Assembly (NCBI GenBank): GCA_021831565.1 | Contig: JAKBMM010000027.1 | Location: 1 to 38,804, forward strand | Reading direction: 5' to 3' | DNA from: Planctomycetota bacterium | GTDB taxonomy: Bacteria > Planctomycetota > Phycisphaerae > WQYP01 | DNA length: 38,804 bases | Part shown: in pieces, positions 15,594-21,958 of the stretch | Numbering within the stretch: position 1 is the stretch's first letter | Layout of the letters: the number at the start of each line of letters is the position of its first letter | Position numbers and translations under genes: made by a program | Notes under the pieces: generated by a model | What the model was told of the DNA's origin: nothing | Seen by the model: only the letters and a program-made list of their open reading frames with translations | The model's database searches: none

Positions 15594-16901
15594 ATGCCCA
15601 CGTTCCAGTATGAAGCGCTCAATGCCGCCGGCCAGTCGATCAAAGCCGAACTCGAGGCCAATAGCTCGGACGAGGCGATATCCCGAATTCGCTCCCAGGG
15701 CTATTTCCCGATGAAAATAAAGGAGAAGCCCGGCAAGCGGCAAAAAGGACCTGCGGCTTCGACCCCGGCGCAGGCGGCCGCACCGGCGGCGGGGGGGACC
15801 ACGACCAAAAAGAAAAAGGGACTCAATGAAGTTTCCTTCACCATTGGTCACGTGTCCCTCAAGGTTATCACCCAGTTCACCCGCCAGCTTTCGACGCTCC
15901 AGGACGCCGGCCTGCCGATCCTCCGTTCCCTGAAAATTCTCCATCAGCAGCAAAAGCCCGGCCTGATGCGCGACACCCTGGCCGGCGTCTGCGCCGATGT
16001 GGAGGGCGGCTCGACGCTTTCCGAAGCCATGGGCCGGCACCCGCGGGTGTTTGACAAACTTTACGTGAACATGGTCCAGGCGGGTGAAACCGGCGGCGTG
16101 CTGGATGTGATTCTCCAGCGCCTCGCCGAATTCATGGAGAAGGCCCAGAAACTCCGCCGCCGCATCCGCGGCGCCATGATCTACCCCTCGGTGGTCATTT
16201 CGGTCGCCGTGCTGATGGTCACGGGCATCATGTATTTCGTGATTCCGAAGTTCCGAAAACTATTCGCCTCGTTCAAAACCGGCCTGCCCAAGATCACGCT
16301 CTACCTCATCAGCTTTTCCCACTGGATCGCCCATGAGTACGGCTGGGCGTACATCTTGTTTTCGCCGTTCGTGATATGGCTGTTTCTCAAAATTATCAGC
16401 AAGACCAAGCCGGGGCGTTACGCGATCGACGTGATCAAGCTCAAAATTCCGGTGATGGGCCTGATCGTTTCCAAAGGAACCATCGCCCGTTTCACCCGCA
16501 CGCTCGGAACGCTGCTCTCCGCCGGCGTGCCGATCCTGGAGGCCATCAACATCACCCGCGAGACCTGCGGCCACATGATTTATGAACGGGCCTTGCAGAA
16601 AGTCCACGACGCCATCCGCGAGGGCGAAAGCTTCGCCGGGCCGCTGCGCGGCTCACGCGTCTGCGACGCCATTGTGGTCAATATGATCGACGTGGGCGAG
16701 GAAACCGGAGACCTGGACAAAATGCTTATGAAAATTGCGGATAACTATGACGAAGAGGTCGACGTGCTCGTCACCTCAATGATGAGCATTATCGAACCGG
16801 TCATGATCGTCGTGCTTGGCGTAATCGTCGGTTTTATCGTGCTCGCGGTGTTTTTACCTTATATCAAGCTGCTCCAGAGCGTGGGCAACCAAACCGGTTG
16901 A
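15594..16901 (+). CDS. PilC/GspF-family inner-membrane platform protein
   Basis: 435 residues. GspF/PilC is the inner-membrane platform that links the assembly ATPase to the growing pseudopilus. The N terminus has the ssDUF start PTFQYEALNAAGQSIKAELE, then an Ala/Pro/Lys linker (about residues 47-75). Two T2SSF domains follow: FTRQLSTLQDAGLPILRSL with VQAGETGGVLDVILQRLAEF, and FTRTLGTLLSAGVPILEAI with IDVGEETGDLDKMLMKIADNY. Three membrane spans are visible, near YPSVVISVAVLMVTGIMYFV, WAYILFSPFVIWLFLKI, and the C-terminal VMIVVLGVIVGFIVLAVFLP. The ATG at 15594 follows GGAGG. It lies between the ATPases and the pseudopilins. Confidence 0.95.
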   Translation: MPTFQYEALNAAGQSIKAELEANSSDEAISRIRSQGYFPMKIKEKPGKRQKGPAASTPAQAAAPAAGGTTTKKKKGLNEVSFTIGHVSLKVITQFTRQLSTLQDAGLPILRSLKILHQQQKPGLMRDTLAGVCADVEGGSTLSEAMGRHPRVFDKLYVNMVQAGETGGVLDVILQRLAEFMEKAQKLRRRIRGAMIYPSVVISVAVLMVTGIMYFVIPKFRKLFASFKTGLPKITLYLISFSHWIAHEYGWAYILFSPFVIWLFLKIISKTKPGRYAIDVIKLKIPVMGLIVSKGTIARFTRTLGTLLSAGVPILEAINITRETCGHMIYERALQKVHDAIREGESFAGPLRGSRVCDAIVVNMIDVGEETGDLDKMLMKIADNYDEEVDVLVTSMMSIIEPVMIVVLGVIVGFIVLAVFLPYIKLLQSVGNQTG

Positions 16902-16916
16902 CGATACGGCTAAGCA

Positions 16917-17005
16917 GCCGCGGGTGGAAACCGCGGCCGTATGTTCGGGAGTGCGGGCGCGAATCCAGGCCGTGTGAAAACATAAAGCCGCGACCGCTGG
17001 TCGCG
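16917..17005. repeat. Two small hairpins in the pilC-pseudopilin gap
   Basis: GCCGCGG-GTGGAAA-CCGCGGC (16917-16937) is a short palindrome with the same loop as copies at 36408-36429 and inside 36497-36571. CGCGACC-GCT-GGTCGCG (16989-17005) is a second 7-bp stem. Both lie downstream of the platform-protein gene and before the first pseudopilin ATG. Neither has a U-tract. Confidence 0.55.
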
Positions 17006-17025
17006 CCAACGATGGAAGGTGCGTT

Positions 17026-18441
17026 ATGAGTAACGTGAATCCGCAGAAAATGAACCCGTCTCCGCGCCTCCGCGTGCGATCGGCGGCCCCGCGCGGGCCA
17101 GGGCCCGCCGCTAAACCGTCTCCCGTCGGTTCCCAAAATGTTTCTTGGCTTCCTTGGCGTCTTGGCGGTTCCAAACTGTCTGCGTGTCTCCGCGTGCCCC
17201 CCGTGGCCACGCGCGGGACAGGTCCTGCGGCTAACCCGCGTCCTGGCGATTGTTTTTTCACCATCAATTCGCCCCAGGCTTCCGCCATGGGGCTATTCCG
17301 TGCGCTTGGCGGTTCCGTGGTTGAAAATATCTCCGCGCCTCCGCGCCTCCGCGTGAGCTCTTCGTACACGCGCGGGACAGGTCCCGCGGCTAACCGTGGT
17401 TTCGTGTCTTCGTGTCTTCGTGGTAAATCCTCGCCCGGTTTTACCCTCATCGAACTGCTGACGGTCATTTTCATCATCGCCATTTTGATCGCCATCCTTC
17501 TGCCGGCGCTGATCGGCGCGGTTCACCAGGCTTACTCCACCTCTACCCAGGCGGAATTGAATTCGGTGCGGGCGGCCTGCCTCTCCTATGATGCGGCGTT
17601 TAACGCCTACCCCGGACCGTTTGCCGAAGCGGATATCTCGCAACAAAAAGTGCTTGCCAACGGTCTTCCGGTTACCGGCACGCAAAATATGCTGCTGGGT
17701 CTGATGGGAACGTTTTATCTTAGTAGTGCTTCACCACCGTATCCAACCACGGGTGGCGCTCCCATAACAATAACTGATACTGGACCGGTGGGGACTACCA
17801 CTGTTGTCGTGCCATCAATAAAACCATTTGGTTCCGGCCCCATCGACTATTCCAACGGCAATCTTCAAAAAAATTCCTACCTTTCTCCGGCCGTTGAGGA
17901 TTTACTGACCAACCCGCCCCCTTCACCAACGACTATTTCCAACGGTCTCCCCACGCTTTACGACGCTTTTCCCGATGGCTTGCCCATTTTGTATTACCGG
18001 AAGGTTCCCGGTATGCCGGGAACCACCGGAGTGCCGGTATGGTTGAACAGCACCACAAGTGGAGGCGCTCCTGGGACTGGCGCCGCGTTTTATCTGAACT
18101 CCAATCTGGCCTACACCAGCCCCGGAGTGGCGCCGACCTATCTCCTTGCCGCTAAGAATGGTACAAGTTATTCCGAAGGATATTCCTCCTATAATAGCTC
18201 CACGAACAATCCCTATGGAAGTCCCGTAAACGCTTTGGCCGCTACAGTGGTGAACCAGGGTCTTGTCGGTACCAATCCTCCCGGCGGTTTCAATACCGTG
18301 GGATTGCCCGTCCAGGGCGGCTTTGTACTCATCGGCGCCGGGCCGGATCACATTTATGGCCAGAACTTAAATCCCAATGTCGCCGGCAGCGGCGGCGTCG
18401 CGCCGCCGTCGGATGACATTGTGGTCTTTGGTGGACAATGA
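17026..18441 (+). CDS. GspG-like pseudopilin with a long repeat-derived leader
   Basis: 471 residues from the ATG at 17026. The prepilin cleavage site is KSSPG/FTLIELLTVIF (Phe codon at 17440), with Glu at mature position 5 and a single hydrophobic helix. Typical GspG sequence follows (AYSTSTQAELNSVRAACLSY). The mature C terminus GGFVLIGAGPDHIYGQNL...SDDIVVFGGQ resembles the GspG calcium-loop end. From the ATG the leader is 138 residues and is made of the CTCCGCG/CTTGGCG repeat family. An in-frame GTG at 17404 would instead give a normal 12-residue leader (VSSCLRGKSSPG), so the true start is open. GGAAGGTGCGTT precedes the ATG. The mature region is Ser/Gly/Pro-rich and longer than classical GspG. 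Confidence 0.85.
   Translation: MSNVNPQKMNPSPRLRVRSAAPRGPGPAAKPSPVGSQNVSWLPWRLGGSKLSACLRVPPVATRGTGPAANPRPGDCFFTINSPQASAMGLFRALGGSVVENISAPPRLRVSSSYTRGTGPAANRGFVSSCLRGKSSPGFTLIELLTVIFIIAILIAILLPALIGAVHQAYSTSTQAELNSVRAACLSYDAAFNAYPGPFAEADISQQKVLANGLPVTGTQNMLLGLMGTFYLSSASPPYPTTGGAPITITDTGPVGTTTVVVPSIKPFGSGPIDYSNGNLQKNSYLSPAVEDLLTNPPPSPTTISNGLPTLYDAFPDGLPILYYRKVPGMPGTTGVPVWLNSTTSGGAPGTGAAFYLNSNLAYTSPGVAPTYLLAAKNGTSYSEGYSSYNSSTNNPYGSPVNALAATVVNQGLVGTNPPGGFNTVGLPVQGGFVLIGAGPDHIYGQNLNPNVAGSGGVAPPSDDIVVFGGQ
17040..17444 (+). repeat. In-frame repeat array in pseudopilin leader 1
   Basis: Blocks of the dispersed family are recognisable: TCTCCGCGCCTCCGCGTGCG, CCTTGGCGTCTTGGCGGTTC, TGTCTCCGCGTGCCCCCCGT, and at the 3' end the long block that starts GGTTCCGTGGTTGAAAATAT (17311) and ends CGTGTCTTCGTGGTAAATCC. 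This last block (about 130 bp) recurs nearly unchanged in leaders 2 and 5. Confidence 0.8.
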
Positions 18442-18488
18442 ATAAATAGCCCCCTGGCTCAAGCCTGTGGCGAATAAACCGGACGGCA

Positions 18489-19130
18489 ATGATGAAAACG
18501 ATTTGCTTAACACACAAAGAACCACGAATGAACGGTGACAAAGTCAACCGCCCCGGTACCATTGTAAACCGCCAAGACGCCAAGAGCGCCAAGAAAGTGG
18601 TTAAAAAAAGTCCTTGGTGTTCTTGGCGTCTTGGCGGTTCAAAACCGTATCCCGGCGGTTCCCAAAATAGCCCTCCGCGTCCTGGGCGGTTCAAAGTGGT
18701 TAAAAAAAATTCTTGGCGCTCTTGGCGCTCTTGGCGTCTTGGCGGTTCAAAAGCGTGTCTTGGCGGTTCCAAACCGCGTCCCGATGGTTCCCAAAATAGC
18801 CCTCCGCGTCCTCTGTGTCCTCCGCGGTTCAAAGTAGTTAAAAAAAGTCCTTGGCGTTCTTGGCGTCTTGGCGGTTCAAAAGCGTGTCTTGGCGGTTCCA
18901 AACCGCGTCCCGATGGTTCCCAAAATAGCCCTCCGCGTCCTCTGTGTCCTCCGCGGTTCAAAGTAGTTAAAAAAAATCCTTGGCGTTCTTGGCGTCTTGG
19001 CGGTTCCGTGGTTGAAAATATCTCCGCGCCTCCGCGCCTCCGCGTGAGCTCTCCGTACACGCGCGGGACAGGTCCCGCGGCTAACCGTGGTTTCGTGTCT
19101 TCGTGTCTTCGTGGTAAATCCTCGCCCGGT
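18489..19130 (+). repeat. In-frame repeat array in pseudopilin leader 2, with 129-bp tandem unit and hairpin
   Basis: The array opens with a 73-bp hairpin: AACCGCCAAGACGCCAAGAG begins the left arm at 18567, and the right arm ends with TCTTGGCGTCTTGGCGGTT at 18639. It continues with alternating CTTGGCG.., GGCGGTTCC.. and CCTCCGCGTCC.. blocks. A 129-bp unit is duplicated head to tail (GCGGTTCAAAAGCG at 18742 and 18871). Translation of the core is KVVKKSPWRSWRLGGSK. There is no in-frame stop over 640 bp. Confidence 0.85.
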
Positions 19131-19946
19131 TTTACCCTGATCGAGCTGATGGTGGTGATTTCCATTATCGCCATTTTGATCGCCATCCTGGTGCCCGTGG
19201 TGGTTATCGCCCAGCAGCGGGCGTATATCAACACCACCCAGGCCGACATGAGCACCATTGCCTTGGCCCTGGGCGAATATCACACTGATTTCAATATGTA
19301 TCCCAATTCAACACAAGCCTCGGTAAAAATCAGCCCGCCCGGCATGTACAGCGGCGCGATTCCCGCGGGCGCCGCCTATGAATATCTCGCCGAAGCGTTG
19401 CTCGGCTATCTGCCGGGCCTATATGACGGTGCTCCCTCCTCCGCCGTTGGCGCTTCCTACGGCTATACAACAGGCACGCTCGCGGAAACCAAAGGCTTCA
19501 GCATGTTGCCTTACAAACGCGTCTATGGCCCTTACATGGACATCGGCGCTGCCAATCTTGTCATGGTGGCGAATCCTACGGTTGCCACGGTGCGGGATTA
19601 CTACTTCGGCGACGCCTTTCCGCCGCCCAGTGGAAATATCTTCTCGCCGATTCTCTATTATTCAGCCGAGGCAACGCCCACCACCAGCAATATTTTCGGT
19701 GTCGTACCCGGCCAGGGAATTTTTGACGCACCCGACGATTCGGCGGCGGGGGCCACCCCGCCCACCAGCGCGCCCGCCGCCGGCAGCCCCCAGGCGCAGT
19801 TTCTTGCATTGATCGGCAATAAGGAAATGAACAATACGATTTACCCTGATGACCAGATTGCCGGCCAGCATGGCTACCTGCTGGTCAGCGCCGGGCCGGA
19901 CGGCGTGTATTTCACCGGAGATGACGTTGTTTATGGCGGACCATAG
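18489..19946 (+). CDS. Second GspG-like pseudopilin with the longest repeat-derived leader
   Basis: 485 residues from the ATG at 18489 (another ATG follows directly). The cleavage site is KSSPG/FTLIELMVVISI (Phe codon 19131), then one membrane helix and GspG-like sequence (AYINTTQADMSTIALALGEYH). The C terminus is HGYLLVSAGPDGVYFTGDDV, close to the GspG end SAGPDG..GTDDI that binds calcium in characterised members. The leader is 214 residues from the ATG, made of repeats, including a 129-bp direct tandem duplication. A GTG at 19095 would give the 12-residue leader VSSCLRGKSSPG, identical to that of the first pseudopilin. It starts 47 bp after that gene. Mature part about 271 residues. Confidence 0.85.
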   Translation: MMKTICLTHKEPRMNGDKVNRPGTIVNRQDAKSAKKVVKKSPWCSWRLGGSKPYPGGSQNSPPRPGRFKVVKKNSWRSWRSWRLGGSKACLGGSKPRPDGSQNSPPRPLCPPRFKVVKKSPWRSWRLGGSKACLGGSKPRPDGSQNSPPRPLCPPRFKVVKKNPWRSWRLGGSVVENISAPPRLRVSSPYTRGTGPAANRGFVSSCLRGKSSPGFTLIELMVVISIIAILIAILVPVVVIAQQRAYINTTQADMSTIALALGEYHTDFNMYPNSTQASVKISPPGMYSGAIPAGAAYEYLAEALLGYLPGLYDGAPSSAVGASYGYTTGTLAETKGFSMLPYKRVYGPYMDIGAANLVMVANPTVATVRDYYFGDAFPPPSGNIFSPILYYSAEATPTTSNIFGVVPGQGIFDAPDDSAAGATPPTSAPAAGSPQAQFLALIGNKEMNNTIYPDDQIAGQHGYLLVSAGPDGVYFTGDDVVYGGP

Positions 19947-20009
19947 CCCCATAGCCCCACGGCGGGAGCCTGGGGCGAAAGCCTGGGGCGAACAAACCGG
20001 ACAGCAACG

Positions 20010-21089
20010 ATGAAAACGATTTCTATCAAGCGCAAAGAACCACGAATGAACGGTGACAAAGTCAACCGCCCCGGTACCATTGTAAACCGCCAAGACGCCA
20101 AGAACGCCAAGAAAGTGGTAAAAAAAAGTTCTTGGCGTCTTGGCGGTTCAAAACCGTGTCCCGGTGGTTCCCAAAATAGTCCTCCGCGTCCTCTGTGTCC
20201 TCGGCGGTTCAAACTGGTAAAAAAAAGTCCTTGGCGCTCTTGGCGTCTTGGCGGTTCCAGACCGCGTCCCGGCGGTTCCCAAAAGAGTCCTCCGCGGTTC
20301 AAACTGGTAAAAACTGTTCCAACTTCTCGCGCCGCACCCGGTTTCACCCTGGTGGAATTGCTCGCCGTGCTGGCCATTATGGCCATCGCGGCCGCGGTCA
20401 GCCTGCCGGCGTTCGTGGGGTTGTTCCGCGGCAACAACCAGGTCCAGGCGATCAATCAGGTTACCGCCGATCTGACCTTGGCCCGCAATCTGGCCCTGCA
20501 ACTGCATACGGATGTCGCCCTGGTGTTTTACGAGGAATCGGCAAACGGATTTACACTATCGGGCGTTACTCCCACTCCGCCGGTCCATTCCGGCGAAACG
20601 GCGATGGCCTTTGCCGTGGCCCTGCCGGGCCAGCCGGAGAATTCCGCCGCCGCGCCGATCTGGTTCGAGCCTTATTCCGGCGTGCCGGTCCAATATTTAC
20701 CCAAGGGAACTTACGTGGCCACGCTGGTGGGCTATATCGCCACGGCGCCGCCAAATTATGCCAATGGTTTTTATCTGCCGCCAACGCCGGCTGCATCTGC
20801 CGGTAACGCCCCGCGGGCCATTGTTTTCAATCCCAATGGGCACGTGACCATCATCAATGACCTGGGCGCCGTGAAGAATCCATCCCTGCCCACCGCGGAC
20901 TATGGCGATTGGAATTTTACCGTTACCGGCGCACCCGGCGCCGGACCGAGTTCTCCGGGCGTGGTGGTTTATGAACCGAACGCGATGCCGCAATCCGCTC
21001 TCGTTAATGCCACCGCCCTTGGTACTTATCTGGCCGCCAATGCCGACGTGCTGACGGTCAACAGTTACACCGGGAGCATTGTGCCATGA
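20010..21089 (+). CDS. GspH-like minor pseudopilin with repeat-derived leader
   Basis: 359 residues from the ATG at 20010. The cleavage site is SRAAPG/FTLVELLAVLAIM (Phe codon 20343), followed by the GspH/FimT-type start (INQVTADLTLARNLALQ). The mature part is about 248 residues and ends near VNSYTGSIVP. The leader is 111 residues and repeat-derived. Unlike the two GspG-like genes it has no GTG, ATG or TTG codon close to the cleavage site; the nearest in-frame candidate is a CTG about 10 codons before the cleavage site, and the nearest GTG is about 75 codons away. Its stop overlaps the next ATG by four bases (ATGA), indicating coupled translation of the GspH-, GspI- and GspJ-like genes. No strong Shine-Dalgarno is visible. 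Confidence 0.82.
   Translation: MKTISIKRKEPRMNGDKVNRPGTIVNRQDAKNAKKVVKKSSWRLGGSKPCPGGSQNSPPRPLCPRRFKLVKKSPWRSWRLGGSRPRPGGSQKSPPRFKLVKTVPTSRAAPGFTLVELLAVLAIMAIAAAVSLPAFVGLFRGNNQVQAINQVTADLTLARNLALQLHTDVALVFYEESANGFTLSGVTPTPPVHSGETAMAFAVALPGQPENSAAAPIWFEPYSGVPVQYLPKGTYVATLVGYIATAPPNYANGFYLPPTPAASAGNAPRAIVFNPNGHVTIINDLGAVKNPSLPTADYGDWNFTVTGAPGAGPSSPGVVVYEPNAMPQSALVNATALGTYLAANADVLTVNSYTGSIVP
20085..20310 (+). repeat. In-frame repeat array in pseudopilin leader 3
   Basis: A hairpin comes first: the left arm (AACCGCCAAGACGCCAAGAA..., 20085-20112) pairs with TTCTTGGCGTCTTGGCGGTT (20129-20148). Then come CCTCCGCGTCCTCTGTGTCC and two more CTTGGCGTCTTGGCGGTTC-type blocks, ending at CCTCCGCGGTTCAAACTGG. 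Confidence 0.8.
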
Positions 21090-21958
21090 CGTACTGTGCA
21101 GAAAATAATCCTCCGCGTCCTCCGCATCCTCCACGGTTCAAAGTGGTAAAAAAAAATCCTTGGCGTTCTTGGCGTCTTGGCGGTTCCAAACCGCGTCCCG
21201 GCGGTTCCCAAAATAGTCCTCCGCGTCCTCTGTGTCCTCCGCGGTTCAAAGTAGTTAAAACCTCTCGCGCAGCGACCGGTTTCAGCCTGATCGAAATGCT
21301 TTTTGCGATCGGAATCCTGGGCCTGGGACTGATTATGGTCGCGGCCACGTTTCCCGTGGCCGTCAAATGGACCGCCCAGAACGCCCAAAGCACCATCGGC
21401 CAGGTGCTCGCACAAAAAGCTCTGGCCTACATTAAAACGCAATATGGCGTCGGCTCGCTGTACGCACCTCCTGCTTCCCCCACTTGGCAGTTATTGACAG
21501 GGACAAACTGGTATGGGTTCCACCCGTCGTCTTCCGGCCCGGCCAACAGTATTTATTACTGGACCGCCTGCATCCGCCCGGACCCGGCCGGCGCCCCAAC
21601 TCCCACTCCCCCGACTTCTTCCGGAACGCTTTATGATCTATATATTTTCGTGTTTAATAAGGGCGATGTGAACAATACATACCCCGGCACTCCTCCCAGC
21701 AAAGTCCCCATCCTTTTCACGGGTAAGCTCGCCGGTAATCCATCCACCACCCCCTTTCCCCTCGGCTCGATCGGCGTGGATCTGAATACCGGCCAGGTGT
21801 TTCGGAAAATTGTGAACGCCGGCGGAACCATCACCATGTCCGGTTGGCCCGGCTCGATTATCCCTCCACCCAGTGAGCCGGTTTTGTATGCTCCGCCGGC
21901 CCTTAACCAGGCAAGCAGCCCGCTGATTTACGTGTACGTGACCACGGTGAGTTTATGA
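21086..21958 (+). CDS. GspI/PilV-like minor pseudopilin with repeat-derived leader
   Basis: 290 residues. The cleavage site is SRAATG/FSLIEMLFAIGI (Phe codon 21281), with Glu at mature position 5, then GLGLIMVAATFPVAV as in GspI/PilV proteins. The ATG at 21086 overlaps the previous stop (ATGA), which fixes the start well: translation must pass through 65 repeat-derived codons (PPRFKVVKKNPWRSWRLGG...) before the cleavage site. No start codon occurs between the array and the cleavage site. The mature part is about 225 residues with DVNNTYPGTPPSKVPILFTG in the middle and a short C terminus, VYVTTVSL. It too overlaps the next gene by ATGA, at 21955. The FSLIEML form with a variable middle suits a minor pseudopilin at the fibre tip. 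Confidence 0.83.
   Translation: MTYCAENNPPRPPHPPRFKVVKKNPWRSWRLGGSKPRPGGSQNSPPRPLCPPRFKVVKTSRAATGFSLIEMLFAIGILGLGLIMVAATFPVAVKWTAQNAQSTIGQVLAQKALAYIKTQYGVGSLYAPPASPTWQLLTGTNWYGFHPSSSGPANSIYYWTACIRPDPAGAPTPTPPTSSGTLYDLYIFVFNKGDVNNTYPGTPPSKVPILFTGKLAGNPSTTPFPLGSIGVDLNTGQVFRKIVNAGGTITMSGWPGSIIPPPSEPVLYAPPALNQASSPLIYVYVTTVSL
21105..21262 (+). repeat. In-frame repeat array in pseudopilin leader 4
   Basis: Three family blocks lie end to end: CCTCCGCGTCCTCCGCATCC-like, CTTGGCGTTCTTGGCGTCTT, and CCTCCGCGTCCTCTGTGTCC, the last followed by CCGCGGTTCAAAGTAGTT. This is the shortest array and has neither the hairpin block nor the long GTG block. Confidence 0.75.

Noticed and set aside
18489-19130. CRISPR or MITE cluster independent of the pilin gene
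   Set aside because: Repeat units are irregular in length, have no spacers, and run in frame into a conserved prepilin cleavage site without stops, so they belong to the gene.
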